DNA of 64,000 nucleotides, from NCBI GenBank assembly GCA_005239175.1, contig SOPS01000001.1, positions 496,001-560,000 of the forward strand. The letters run 5' to 3'. A program made the position numbers and the translations under genes. Source of the stretch: a halophilic archaeon SHRA6 (GTDB lineage: Archaea > Halobacteriota > Halobacteria > Halobacteriales > Haloferacaceae). The notes under the pieces were generated by a model. That model worked only from the letters and a program-made list of their open reading frames with translations, ran no database searches and was not told the DNA's origin. Shown here one piece after another: positions 1-9,190 of the stretch (within the stretch, counting starts at the first letter, position 1; each line of letters starts with the position of its first letter).

Positions 1-571
1 AATCGAGAGTGTCGAGATCGACGAGTTGGGTGTCGACAAGCGTTGTAATCCCGTAGCCATAATTTCGCTTCCCGCCGAACTGTACCCCGTCGAGGACTTC
101 TTCTTCGAGTGGCAGGAGTGAGTCATCTGTCGCGCTCAGGTACGCACTCACGAACCAGTTTGTCGTCCGCAAATCGAATTTATGTGTTTCGGGAAGACCG
201 AGCTTCGTCTGACTGGCTAAGGCCGGATGGCCACTCTGCACGCGCAGATCGTGTGTGTTCAGCGCATCGCGGGGGCGGGAGTCTATCAGCCACGGCTGGT
301 GTGGATCACGGAAGATGAACAGATCCTCGTAGGCAGCGACCGGCCGACAGCCATTGCCGAATGCAGGATGAGCGCCACTTTGTGAGTGTTCCTCCGGATA
401 TGTGTCGTACTGGCCAGGCACGAACATGCCGTGACTGGCCCTGAGTTTGCGGTGGGCTGCTGGGGGGAGCTTGTGTCCGAGTGCATGGCAGATGGCGTTC
501 CCGGACACGTAGTAGGGATGCCCAATGTACTCCATCTCCAGTTTCCAGTGGATCTGCTGAATGGTGGTCAT
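1..571 (-). CDS. Partial protein with RAMP-like glycine-rich motif
   Basis: The frame is open from an ATG at 571 to the left window edge (190 codons, no stop), so the C-terminus is missing. The ATG overlaps the stop of the truncated upstream frame (ATGA), suggesting an old two-gene operon. I do not recognise the family. Residues 166-174 read GGKRNYGYG, which resembles the glycine-rich loop of CRISPR RAMP proteins (Cas5/Cas6/Cas7 type); the preceding segment DGVQF is compatible with the strand before such a loop. That resemblance is only a short motif and no other Cas gene or repeat array is in the window, so the function stays open. Confidence 0.6.
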   Translation of the reverse strand, partial: MTTIQQIHWKLEMEYIGHPYYVSGNAICHALGHKLPPAAHRKLRASHGMFVPGQYDTYPEEHSQSGAHPAFGNGCRPVAAYEDLFIFRDPHQPWLIDSRPRDALNTHDLRVQSGHPALASQTKLGLPETHKFDLRTTNWFVSAYLSATDDSLLPLEEEVLDGVQFGGKRNYGYGITTLVDTQLVDLDTLD

Positions 572-978
572 TGTCGCCTCCGGGTGAACACTTCGAGATA
601 CTGCAAGGCCGTTGACCACGAGCCGATCCGGCGCAGGTTCGCATCCAGAAACCGATCGTCTCGGCAGCTGTCGGTGTTCAATGGATTGCCGGCAAGTCGT
701 GACCAGACCGTAGCCCACGATCGGGAGGGCCGGGAGCCAAGGGCCGCTGATGGACTGCCCTGTGGATTGGCAGTGATGCGAAGAGCGAACTGCTCACCTG
801 TGTAGATCGTCTGGTAGGGAATGATGACATCCTCCGCGTCAACGACGAGTTCGAGGTCGTCGAACTTGCTCCCGGAGCGGTAGTTGTCGAACAGTGCCGC
901 CACGAGCAGTGTGTGGTACTTTAGGCTCGTGTACGGGTAGTAGACTGACTCGTTGAATCGACTGGCGACTGTTGAGGT
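568..978 (-). pseudogene. 5'-truncated partner of the upstream partial gene
   Basis: The frame reads into a well-formed protein segment (FNESVYYPYTSLKYHTLL, later RRIGSWSTALQYLE) and stops at 568, overlapping the next ATG. Going upstream it stays open to about 1041 but offers no ATG or GTG, and protein-like sequence ends near 975, where the HNH gene begins on the other strand. I infer that the N-terminus was removed by the rearrangement that brought in the HNH gene. A GTG at 903 could still start a shortened 111-residue product. Family not recognised. Confidence 0.5.
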
Positions 979-1520
979 TAAGACCCCGTAGGCTTGAGAA
1001 GCAGTATTGGGAGAATGAACTAACCATTGGTGAGATTGCTAAGAAGGCAACAGTCGCAACGAAAAAAGTTGTAGACGCTATGGATGCGTTTGGGATAGAG
1101 CGGCGAAGCCCAGTAGAGAATTTACCAGACCGACATCCATCATCTCGAACTAATCATTGTGGTCATCGGAGATATAAGCACACTCATAAAGGAGAGAGTT
1201 TCAAAATCATGCTCCACAGGCTCCACGCAACGCTACTTGTAGACGACATAGATGAGCTGAAAGGGATGGAAGTACATCATGTAAATGGTTGTCCATTCGA
1301 CAACAGATTAGAAAATTACCAGCTTATCACACCCGACGAGCATCGAAAACTTTCGCCTCAGGGGATCAAAGCAGATAACAAAGCACTCTGTCGGGAATCT
1401 GGAGAAGTTCTCTATTCGATAAACAACCCGGTATTACGATACTGTCCCAAATGTGGTTCTCAATACGATGCTGAAGAGATCGTCAGTTGTGAATATATAA
1501 ATTGGCAAATACAACACTGA
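972..1520 (+). CDS. HNH endonuclease with N-terminal helix-turn-helix
   Basis: About 182 residues from a TTG at 972; the true start is uncertain because the N-terminus lies at a rearrangement junction and may be clipped. Residues ~8-40 (YWENELTIGEIAKKATVATK) look like a helix-turn-helix of the kind used by free-standing homing or phage endonucleases. The HNH core is HHVNGCPFDNRLENYQLI, with the His-His pair, the DNRLENY segment and a later EHRKL. A C-terminal CPKCG supplies one half of a zinc knuckle with a later Cys. The gene sits at the exact point where the neighbouring minus-strand gene is truncated, as expected for a mobile endonuclease. A transcription-linked role cannot be excluded. 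Confidence 0.75.
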   Translation: MRLRPRRLEKQYWENELTIGEIAKKATVATKKVVDAMDAFGIERRSPVENLPDRHPSSRTNHCGHRRYKHTHKGESFKIMLHRLHATLLVDDIDELKGMEVHHVNGCPFDNRLENYQLITPDEHRKLSPQGIKADNKALCRESGEVLYSINNPVLRYCPKCGSQYDAEEIVSCEYINWQIQH

Positions 1521-1657
1521 GGCCATTCATGATGTCAATAACTCTATTTTATTAAGAAGTCGATTATCTCTCTGGTGTGGGGGGCAAGTCGGTTGTCAGC
1601 GATTGTCGCCAACGGAGACCGATACGTTTGTTTGTGGTGCTCCGGTACGGAGAGACA

Positions 1658-2764
1658 ATGCGAATTCTCCGGGTCACCCCATGGATCTACCCAGACGCGA
1701 AAGGCGGTGGCGGATACCATGTCCACGCGATGTCGAGAGACCAGGCCAAACGGGGCCACGACGTGACCGTACTCACGACGCGCGAGGATGCGTCGCTGCC
1801 ACAGATCGAAGAGACAGACGGCTACACGATCCTGCGCGTCTCTCCGGGCGTGACGCTGCTCGGCAACGACATCTCGCCTGCAGTGGCGCGGTACCTGTGG
1901 GGCGTCGAGAGCGATGACTTCGACGTGATGCACGCACACTCACACTACTACTTTGTGACCAACCTCGCTGCTTTGAAGCGGCGGCTTGGCGATCTCCCGC
2001 TGGCGATCACTAACCACGGACTGTACAGCCAGAACGCCCCCGAGCGGCTGTTTTCGGTGTACTTGCAGACGCTCGGCCGATGGACGTTCAACCAGGCGGA
2101 CGTGATCTTTTGCTATACTGACGTGGATAAAAAGCGTGTACGGGAGCTGGGTGTGCGATCGCCGATCGAGGTCGTTCCCAACGGGATCGACACTGAGCGG
2201 TTCACTCCTGAGGGACCTGAGAGTGACTTGATTGACGCTGAGGGGCCGGTGGTGTTGTTTGTCGGACGGTTCGCCGATGGGAAGCGGCCGTGGCTTGCAG
2301 TCGACGCGTTCGCGGCGGTGCTTGAGGAGTATCCGGACGCGGAGCTGTACCTGTGTGGTGATGGGGCGCTCCGTGACGATCTGGAGGCGCAGGTCGCGGA
2401 GTTGGGGATTGGAGAGTCGGTGACGTTCCTTGGACACGTCCCCTACGACGAGATGCCGAAGGTGTACCGCAGTGGCGACGTGCTGGTGTTACCGAGCCGG
2501 GCGGAAGGAGTGCCGCGGACGGTGTTGGAGGCGATGGCGAGTGGGACTGCGATCGTCACGAGTCGGCTCGAACAGACGGCTCAAATAGTCGATTCTGTCG
2601 GCCAGACCGTCGAGGAGGCATCCGGTGAAGCGTTTGCTGCATCTCTCCTAGACTCGATCGAGGCAGGGGTTAGCTCGGGTGGTGAAAATGATGCAGTGAG
2701 TGAGTATCAGTGGCGATCGACTGTTGAATCGACGACTGAGTACTTAGAGTCGATCGCTCACTGA
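1658..2764 (+). CDS. GT4-family glycosyltransferase
   Basis: A 368-residue GT-B enzyme that should transfer a sugar from a nucleotide donor to a growing surface glycan or N-glycan. The start MRILRVTPWIYPDAKGGG is the usual N-terminal Rossmann strand and glycine turn of family GT4, so I place the start at 1658 rather than at the upstream GTG-type codon of the open frame. The C-terminal domain opens with VVLFVGRFADGKRP and carries the donor-binding EGVPRTVLEAMASG motif (E-x7-E). No signal peptide or membrane segment is seen, so it acts at the cytoplasmic face. It ends 7 bp over the convergent sulfatase relic. It is the first gene of a polysaccharide island. Confidence 0.9.
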   Translation: MRILRVTPWIYPDAKGGGGYHVHAMSRDQAKRGHDVTVLTTREDASLPQIEETDGYTILRVSPGVTLLGNDISPAVARYLWGVESDDFDVMHAHSHYYFVTNLAALKRRLGDLPLAITNHGLYSQNAPERLFSVYLQTLGRWTFNQADVIFCYTDVDKKRVRELGVRSPIEVVPNGIDTERFTPEGPESDLIDAEGPVVLFVGRFADGKRPWLAVDAFAAVLEEYPDAELYLCGDGALRDDLEAQVAELGIGESVTFLGHVPYDEMPKVYRSGDVLVLPSRAEGVPRTVLEAMASGTAIVTSRLEQTAQIVDSVGQTVEEASGEAFAASLLDSIEAGVSSGGENDAVSEYQWRSTVESTTEYLESIAH

Positions 2765-3507
2765 AGATATCCTAAGTCTTCCAAGCGATCTTTTGTTGCG
2801 TCGCTCATGTCAACCTCGCCCGTGGCGTCGGCGTGTTCGAACGAGTCGAGCCACGCATCGAGTTCGGCTTCGAGTTGGGATACTTTCTCAGGGCGCTTCG
2901 ATGCGAGATTCCTACGTTCCTCAGGGTCCTCGGCGACGTGATAGAGTTCGGTAGAGCCATCTGAACCGCGGATGAGTTCCAGTCGTGGCTTCGGAGCGCC
3001 CGGAGCGATCGATCGTATTTGTAGACGTCTTCGGGAAGATCGCCGACGCGCTTTTGTAAGGCTTCCATCGAGGGCTGTGGGGCCATGTACTCGGCAAAGA
3101 CGTACTCCCGTGGTTCGGTTTCTGAGTCGGGGTGAAAAGAGACGCCGTCGAACTGCGCTCGTGCTTCTGGAGCGTCGATGTCGAGTACGTCGAGGATCGT
3201 CGGCGGGAGATCGATCAGCTGGATGAGGTCGTCTACCTGATCGTTCTCGAAGGGACCACCGTGGATGAACAACGGGACGTGAAGGAGTGTGTCGTAGAGG
3301 GCATATTGGTGGTCCATCAGCCCGTGATCGCCGATGTTCTCGCCATGATCACTCGTCACGATGAACAGGGTCTCTTCCCACTCGCCTTCAGCTTTGAGGA
3401 GATCGACGATCTCTTCGATTTTTTCTTCGAGGTAGGCGATCTCGGCGCGGTAGAGCGCACGGAGGATCTCGAAATCGTTGTCGGTCAGTTCGACTTTGTC
3501 GACGATT
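2758..3507 (-). pseudogene. Decayed sulfatase (middle and C-terminal part)
   Basis: The reading frame covers the second half of an alkaline-phosphatase-fold sulfatase: TSDHGENIGDHGLMDHQYALYD is the conserved metal-binding Asp-His region, followed by VPLFIHGG. The N-terminal half with the catalytic Cys/Ser is missing; the frame is closed by a stop at about 3508 beside unrelated sequence. At ~2979 a single base is lost after HDW, moving the C-terminal tail (ending DRLEDLGYLQ) into another frame. It is therefore dead twice over. The product would have removed or rearranged sulfate on surface glycans. Confidence 0.85.
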
Positions 3508-3581
3508 CAGATGTGTGAGTATCCGCGATACTGAGGTATATATTTTAAAATGCTTGTCTGTAAAAATGGGCCAACATCTCT

Positions 3582-4508
3582 TCACCAGTACGATCCCAGC
3601 TTGAAATCCCATTCAACCGGGTAGAACGTTTCTGACCCTGCACCAGGCGCCAAGGTCATCTCTCCGAAATAGATTCTACTATCACTAGTATGATACAGAT
3701 CTACACGGATAAACTCAAATTCTTTCCCCAATTGTTCAGCAATATCTATCATCTCGTCTAGGCGGTCAGGCTCATCAATTACTGGGCCCAGTGGATAGTC
3801 TAATCTAAAGTCGTAGGCTTCCCACTCTTTATCAAAAAACCTGCGCGATCGATTACCGGAAAAACGATTGAAATCTACGTGTACGAATTCAACCCGACCG
3901 TTGAAGACATAAAATTTGAAATCCGGGGGCACATTATGTTTTGGATCATCGACATGTTCTTCAATGACGATTTGGGGCGAAATTGCTTCATACCAGTACT
4001 CTCTTGATATCTTCCCATATGATGTCTCAAGCCAGGATTTGCATTCAGATCTGATCGAATCAAAATCTTGTTTTTCTTTGTCATTCACCACGACAGCCAT
4101 TCCGCTTCCGTGCGTTGCTTTAACGACGAATTTATTGGGTAGTTCCTCAAATAATATCTTATCAGGGTCATCTCCAACAAAATATAGTTCCGTCAATGGG
4201 TTTGCACCAACCATTTTTTCAACGTACTCGCGAACTGCGTACTTATCGGATACTTTCGAGAATAGTTTAGTTCTCTCGTTAGAGAGTTTACGCACGATTA
4301 TTTTTTCGCTGAACGACCGAGGTTCGTCAAGTTGTGGCCAATACCCCAAAACAGGAGCTGCTATGAGCTTTTCATGAGTCTCAGGAGATAAGATACTTGA
4401 AAGAACAGTATAGCCTGGTTTCTGCAGTACGAAACGAACTGAATGTCTGAGTGTCGGAACAATACCCCGATGTTGTAGCGTGTTTTGTAGCTTAGGAAAA
4501 TAGGTCAT
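3582..4508 (-). CDS. TupA-like ATP-grasp protein
   Basis: 308 residues resembling the TupA-like ATP-grasp family (named after teichuronopeptide synthesis), which is common in capsule and exopolysaccharide clusters and probably attaches an amino acid or other group to a glycan by ATP-driven ligation. Visible motifs are KFVVKATHGSGM (nucleotide-binding loop, residues ~127-138), PDFKFYVFNGRVEFVHVD (central strands) and FGEMTLAPGAG near the C-terminus (metal/ATP-binding Glu). Start is the only ATG before a long AT-rich leader. Base composition is much more AT-rich than the helicase operon at 10-15 kb, which suggests recent acquisition together with the next two genes. Confidence 0.85.
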   Translation of the reverse strand: MTYFPKLQNTLQHRGIVPTLRHSVRFVLQKPGYTVLSSILSPETHEKLIAAPVLGYWPQLDEPRSFSEKIIVRKLSNERTKLFSKVSDKYAVREYVEKMVGANPLTELYFVGDDPDKILFEELPNKFVVKATHGSGMAVVVNDKEKQDFDSIRSECKSWLETSYGKISREYWYEAISPQIVIEEHVDDPKHNVPPDFKFYVFNGRVEFVHVDFNRFSGNRSRRFFDKEWEAYDFRLDYPLGPVIDEPDRLDEMIDIAEQLGKEFEFIRVDLYHTSDSRIYFGEMTLAPGAGSETFYPVEWDFKLGSYW

Positions 4509-4657
4509 GGGTAATTTGGTAGCGTCTTATTAAATATAGGTGTCGAATCTGTTGAAACGTTTCCAATTGGTTTATTTCAGTCGTGTATTTTTGAATCATC
4601 CGATCAATAAACACTCATGACGGACTGAAGGCTATCACAACTTGACCGTTCGCTGGA

Positions 4658-4972
4658 TTACTGAAGGTAGCCGAGTTGCCGGAGCCGATCCTGATCCGGT
4701 TTAAAATTCCCATTGTTTTCCTTTTCAAATTTCTCTGGTACCATAGAATTAGCTGTATTTAACGAGAAAGATGGGGACCCATATCTCAGTCGTTGTTTTG
4801 CCACAGAACGATATAATTCGAATAATTTGATCGGAGATAACGAACGTGATAAGTGGGAATGGTCATATTTGTACCAATGGGCTCCAAAAGTAAACAGGGT
4901 GTGTTTAGATAACGATCCAATCCGATGAACATAGCCACCGCCATCGTCCCAAATAGAAGTTGCAGAATAGTC
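4658..4972 (-). pseudogene. C-terminal relic of a second sulfatase
   Basis: Reading the minus strand from about 4972 gives IWDDGGGYVHRIGSLSKH, then FGAHWYKYDHSHLSRS and finally DRLRQLGYLQ before a TAA at 4660. The last motif is the same C-terminal ending as in the sulfatase relic at 2758-3507, and the length and order suit the last ~100 residues of a surface-glycan sulfatase. An in-frame TGA lies just upstream and there is no start. It abuts the transposase relic at 5021, so the 5' part was probably lost by IS activity. Confidence 0.65.
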
Positions 4973-5020
4973 TCAGTACTTCACAAAGCCGCTTAGTTAG
5001 AACGTCTGCTTGCTCAAGGT

Positions 5021-5173
5021 GTGTCTACGACCCCGCAAGCAGACAGTGTGATTCACGAGGACCAGCTTCTTAACTTTCTCGTCAACCGCCTTGACGAGGA
5101 AGTTCCACTTTCCTTAGCCAATAACGCTGAAATTACTGCTAAGGACATCTATGAGGTCCTCGTCGGCGCTTAG
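5021..5173 (+). pseudogene. N-terminal relic of an ISH3-type transposase
   Basis: From a GTG at 5021 the frame encodes STTPQADSVIHEDQLLNFLV and ends DIYEVLVGA, which I recognise as the beginning of the ISH3-family transposases of haloarchaea (normally near 390 residues). It stops after 50 residues at a TAG that is created by the left end of the IS630 element. The continuation on the far side of that element does not restore the ISH3 frame, so the ISH3 copy was already rearranged before the IS630 insertion. Confidence 0.6.
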
Positions 5174-6321
5174 TGGTTAGGGAAAGTTATGAAGCTTGAG
5201 TCTGTTGTGAGTGTATGTCTGGAGGTCGCCGCAAAGAGATCATCCATCACCTCAGTGAGGATGATCTCAACCGACTCCTCTCTGAGTCTACTGATCAAAA
5301 GCTCACTGAGCGGCTCATCTTTCTCAAACGAGTCTACAAAGGAGCGACATTGGAGGACGCTGCCGACGACGTCGGCAGGTCCTCCGCTACGGGAACACGC
5401 TGGGCTCGACGGTGGAACAAGGGTGGTCTCGGACTTCTCATGCCGAACTTCGGGGGCGGCAGGCCCCCGAAGCTCGATGAGCAACAACAAGAGCAGTTAC
5501 TCGAACTTCTCCGTGACGGCCAACCGTGGAAGAAACAGGAAATACAGCATCTTATCAACGAAAAATTTGATGTCGAGTTCCATCCAGTCTACCTTTCAAC
5601 GTTCCTCACAAAACTCGGTCTCTCATACGCAATTCCTCGGACAAAGCGTCCATCACGGCCAGAAAACGCAGAAGAGATTCTCGACGAACGCGTCAGCGAC
5701 GCGTTCGACGAGGACCAAACACCGCACAACAAACGTTCTGATGATTCTGAAGAGGGATGGATCGTAGACAAAGAAATCTGTACGGACGGTGGTACCGTCT
5801 TGGGATTTCTCGACGCTACCCATCCACAACCTTGGGACAATTCACAGCGACTCTACACTGTAGATGACCCACATATCACCCGACCGCTGGTTCGTCCAAC
5901 TTCACCAGCGGTCGGGTTCTATGCACTCTCTGGCAAGAGTGTGATTCAGTTTCCGACGAGTCAAACAAAGGAACAGATCTGTGGATGTCTTGAAGAGATA
6001 CGCGAGCAGAATCCCGGCAAGCGGATTCTGCTCGTCTTGGATAACTTCTCGTCGCACGTGTGCGAACACACGCGTAGACGAGCACATCAACTGGGTATCG
6101 ATCTCGTGTTTCTTCCAGTCGGTTCGCCGGATCTCAATCCAATTGAGCAGGTCTGGAAGAGTTTGAAATGGGAAGCATCTCCGCTGATTGTGGAGAGCGC
6201 GGCAGAATACCGCGCTCTCCTCACTCGGCTCTTCGAACAACTCACAGCTCGACTAAGCTTCGCAGCCTCTTGGATAGACAATCACCTCAGTGGATTCCTT
6301 CAAAAGTTACGCTAGGGACTA
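5171..6321 (+). mobile_element. IS630-family insertion sequence
   Basis: The element is bounded by imperfect inverted ends of about 24 bp: the left end reads TAGTGGTTAGGG... and the reverse complement of the right end TAGTCCCTAGCG..., both running into AAGTTATGAAG / AACTTTTGAAG. Each begins with TA, the dinucleotide target duplicated by IS630/Tc1-type elements. One full-length transposase fills the interior. It sits between two transposase relics. Confidence 0.75.
5215..6315 (+). CDS. IS630-family transposase
   Basis: 366 residues. The N-terminal ~110 residues form two helix-turn-helix units (KGATLEDAADDVGRSSATG and a second after the GGGRPPKLDEQQQEQL linker), which bind the element ends. 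The catalytic core has the expected D-D-E: LGFLDATHPQP (first Asp), LLVLDNFSSH (second Asp) and GSPDLNPIEQVW (Glu). All three motifs are present and the frame is uninterrupted, so the enzyme could be active. It catalyses cut-and-paste transposition into TA. The start MSGGRRKEIIHHL is the natural family start and lies 44 bp inside the left end. Confidence 0.9.
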   Translation: MSGGRRKEIIHHLSEDDLNRLLSESTDQKLTERLIFLKRVYKGATLEDAADDVGRSSATGTRWARRWNKGGLGLLMPNFGGGRPPKLDEQQQEQLLELLRDGQPWKKQEIQHLINEKFDVEFHPVYLSTFLTKLGLSYAIPRTKRPSRPENAEEILDERVSDAFDEDQTPHNKRSDDSEEGWIVDKEICTDGGTVLGFLDATHPQPWDNSQRLYTVDDPHITRPLVRPTSPAVGFYALSGKSVIQFPTSQTKEQICGCLEEIREQNPGKRILLVLDNFSSHVCEHTRRRAHQLGIDLVFLPVGSPDLNPIEQVWKSLKWEASPLIVESAAEYRALLTRLFEQLTARLSFAASWIDNHLSGFLQKLR

Positions 6322-6412
6322 CGCCGAGCGTGCGCGAACCTGGTACGGTGAATTTCGGGAGCTTGTCCTGATGTGTACGGTTCACAACATCAAGCAGTCT
6401 TTAAATCCATGA
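6320..6412 (+). pseudogene. C-terminal relic of a DDE transposase
   Basis: Directly after the IS630 right end the frame reads YAERARTWYGEFRELVLMC then VHNIKQSL and stops at 6412. This is the typical C-terminal tail of haloarchaeal DDE transposases (IS4/IS5-like; exact family not settled). Removing the IS630 element joins it to the ISH3 relic out of frame. Confidence 0.55.
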
Positions 6413-6682
6413 AATTAAGCTAAGTCTGGCGATTCACCACGGCCGTACAATACTATAACTTCAGCGACCACATCAGGCTCTCAATGGACGAACACCAGTC
6501 GAGGAGGTTATCTAAACAGTGGCGATCGAAGAGATATTTTACATCGTTGAGAGGAAGCGATCTAAGCCGACTGCTCAATTTGTTTGTTTCTCGGCTATGA
6601 GTATTAATCCTTCTAAATTTTGCCCAGAAAGTCCAAGATGTAAGCGGCAATATAAGCAAGTTCAGGTTGAATATACATCCAA

Positions 6683-7954
6683 TTAGTTGTTATCTTTCTC
6701 AATAAAATTTGCGAGTTGCTTAGCAATAAGTCGGTTGTGGTGAGGAGATGGATGACCACCCAGACGGTCTTGAGACACATACAAATCTTGTGGATTCTCT
6801 ACTTGCTTCCAAATATATTCTCTAGAGTCTATGATATTCAATGTTGGATTGTTTTGCCTAATATTATCCTTTAATTCTTTATCTAGTGGATCATATCCCT
6901 CATTATATACACTGTAATGACGGACTGGAAGTAAGACAGGTGTAGCTCCCTTCGAATTTGCATACATTGCAAATTCTGCTATAATTTCACTAAATAGGTC
7001 ATTGAATTCCTTCTTTATGCGCTTTTGATATTCTCTTTTATTATTTAAGAATTGTTCCCTTTTTTTATCATATAAAATATTTTTATATTTACCTGTAGCG
7101 TTTGAAATAGGAGATAACATAGAAGTATGCTCCGCAATGTAATGCGAGACAGAAAACAGCATATGTGGTGCGTTGTATATATTTCTAAACCAATACGTAA
7201 GATGAGGTCTTCTTTGATAGTATTGCAAAAACCAATTATTATAATGGTAATCGTTTTCACGGAGATATTTTTTATATTTTGATATATTTAGAATATCTTC
7301 TTTTTTTTCAATGGGAGTAGGCACAATCTCAAGCCCATACTTATTTAATTTATATCTAGGTTTTATTGCAAAGGTATTTCCAAACTCATAGTAGTGTTTC
7401 CACAGACTGAGGGTTCGTTCGATCGAGTTAACATCAGAAAAAATTATGACTATATAATCAGCAGGATCATTTTCAAACCGTTTTTTCATTCTAAATAAGG
7501 ACTGATCTAGCCCATAATTTCCAACGCCGTAGTTACTAACATGCACATTGAGTAACTCCGAAGTGTAGTGTTGTATTGTTTCATTATCATTCACTTCGCG
7601 ACAAAAACAATAGGAGTCTCCATAGGTAGTAATGCTAAATTCATCATCTTTTCTAGGCACTTCGCACACTCGGCTTCCGTATGAGTCAGTTGAGTATACC
7701 ACTTTATCACTATCTGGATTATCTGGCTTCTGATGCCCTGTATCTTTTTTTCTAGTTTCGTTAGGTTGTCTTTCCCATCCTAGATCAGGGTCAAAGCTGC
7801 TAAATTTAGCAATATCAGACTTTGATATTTTTGGAAATTCTTCAAATAATACGTGATTTGATAAACGAGTTACCACTGGTTTTGTGACAATTTCAGCTAT
7901 TACAACTATCGTAATCGGTAGCGATATTAGCAATAATGATTGTAATAATGACAT
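6683..7954 (-). CDS. Membrane-anchored SGNH-hydrolase-like protein
   Basis: 423 residues. Residues ~5-25 form one membrane helix (LLLISLPITIVVIAEIV), so most of the protein is probably outside the cell. TYGDSYCF (GDS motif, nucleophile Ser) and a C-terminal GGHPSPHHNRLIAKQL (Asp/His block, here with the Asp-x-x-His position occupied by a His-rich run) mark the SGNH/GDSL hydrolase fold, as in acyltransferases and esterases that decorate polysaccharides. SNYGVGNYGLDQ fits the Gly and Asn blocks. It is strongly AT-rich, and lies in the same direction as the CDP-glycerol transferase-like gene, 54 bp downstream of it. A role in O-acylation or deacylation of surface glycan is inferred. Confidence 0.7.
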   Translation of the reverse strand: MSLLQSLLLISLPITIVVIAEIVTKPVVTRLSNHVLFEEFPKISKSDIAKFSSFDPDLGWERQPNETRKKDTGHQKPDNPDSDKVVYSTDSYGSRVCEVPRKDDEFSITTYGDSYCFCREVNDNETIQHYTSELLNVHVSNYGVGNYGLDQSLFRMKKRFENDPADYIVIIFSDVNSIERTLSLWKHYYEFGNTFAIKPRYKLNKYGLEIVPTPIEKKEDILNISKYKKYLRENDYHYNNWFLQYYQRRPHLTYWFRNIYNAPHMLFSVSHYIAEHTSMLSPISNATGKYKNILYDKKREQFLNNKREYQKRIKKEFNDLFSEIIAEFAMYANSKGATPVLLPVRHYSVYNEGYDPLDKELKDNIRQNNPTLNIIDSREYIWKQVENPQDLYVSQDRLGGHPSPHHNRLIAKQLANFIEKDNN

Positions 7955-8008
7955 GCTTTTTCGAATTTCATCAAATTACTTAGTGTGGTTTGATATTTTT
8001 TGAAACAA

Positions 8009-9190
8009 TCAATATAGAAATTTCTGTTCTATTTTTCTAATCTTATTTCTTGCTCTTTTATCTAGCCTATTAAATTTAATTATTTTCAATATTCTTTTCA
8101 CACTGCTTGGAAGGCGTTGAATCAACAAATCTCGTGTATCCCCAATCTTCAGGCATACGGATCCATAACTACGGGCGGCAAAAGAAAGCTCCGGATCTAC
8201 CGGATAAACTGGCGGCTGTTCGTTTTTGGCTAATGAACTTATTAAATCAATGGTGAGATTCGAACTATTTCCTAAGTGGCTGTAATGTTGTTTACGTTCT
8301 TTTTTAATATTTCTTTTTAAATATCCCATATTCTCATATATATTTTTTATTTTATCACTCAGATCAGACAGAACTACTTTTTTAACGAAGTCCATTTGGT
8401 ATCCTTTATTACCAGCTGTTCCACCCGACCGTATTGGCCAGTCAACTACTGAAACAGGTATCGTATCTGTTAAAATAGATTCATTTAAAACACTCGATTG
8501 ATCTGAAACCACGATATCTGCTACCCCAAGGCACTTCATAATATCTTCCTTGGGGTCAAATATGAAGATATCCTCCCTTGTTTGGTATCCTTCATACAAT
8601 TCGTTAAGATCTTCATAGCCTTCCGCATATTTTAATTTTTCATATGGAGCATGTTTGATCAACATCTTATCAGCTACATGCTCGCAGTTTGTTATGAAAT
8701 CATGGATTTTTCCATGGTCCTCGCTTGTTGGAGCATACAAAATGGTTTTGTTGGATTTAATACCGATTTCTTCAACTAAATTCATAATTTCTGACTGAAA
8801 TTGTTTTGAATAAATTCTATCAGTCTTCGGCCAACCAGTGGTAAATACACCGATTTTTGGATGTGCTAATGGGTAGTAGGACTGTTTTTTCCAATTTTTA
8901 ACCGATACATTTCCAGGGAGTAATCCTATATCAAACTTCGACCAATCGTGATTTCTCCAATACGCGTTTCTATAACCGTCATCAATACCATGAAACATAA
9001 TTACAGACAGATCTGATTTAATTTTGGCTGGATTTCTAGCATATACCCCAATTTCCGATGGTTCAGAATAGTCTGTTGAAAATTCTATTTCAAAACCTTC
9101 ACGCGAGGCCACCTCTGCAAGTGGTTCCATTGCAGCCATATCATGACCCCCATCATCATACTTATGAAAGAACGTTATTTTTTTATTCAT
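8009..9190 (-). CDS. CDP-glycerol glycerophosphotransferase-like protein
   Basis: 393 residues when started at the ATG at 9190 (MNKKITFFHKYDDGGHDM); an upstream GTG-like codon would add 15 residues with no conserved look. The architecture fits the TagB/TagF-type family that transfers glycerol phosphate (or a related group) from a CDP-activated donor to a glycan: FMFHGIDDGYRN-type segment in the N-terminal half, GVFTTGWPKTDRIY before the linker, ILYAPTSEDHGK at the start of the second Rossmann domain, and DIVVSDQSSVLNE, the conserved donor-site Ser-Ser region. Strong AT bias matches its neighbours. Acceptor and product cannot be read from sequence. Confidence 0.75.
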   Translation of the reverse strand: MNKKITFFHKYDDGGHDMAAMEPLAEVASREGFEIEFSTDYSEPSEIGVYARNPAKIKSDLSVIMFHGIDDGYRNAYWRNHDWSKFDIGLLPGNVSVKNWKKQSYYPLAHPKIGVFTTGWPKTDRIYSKQFQSEIMNLVEEIGIKSNKTILYAPTSEDHGKIHDFITNCEHVADKMLIKHAPYEKLKYAEGYEDLNELYEGYQTREDIFIFDPKEDIMKCLGVADIVVSDQSSVLNESILTDTIPVSVVDWPIRSGGTAGNKGYQMDFVKKVVLSDLSDKIKNIYENMGYLKRNIKKERKQHYSHLGNSSNLTIDLISSLAKNEQPPVYPVDPELSFAARSYGSVCLKIGDTRDLLIQRLPSSVKRILKIIKFNRLDKRARNKIRKIEQKFLY

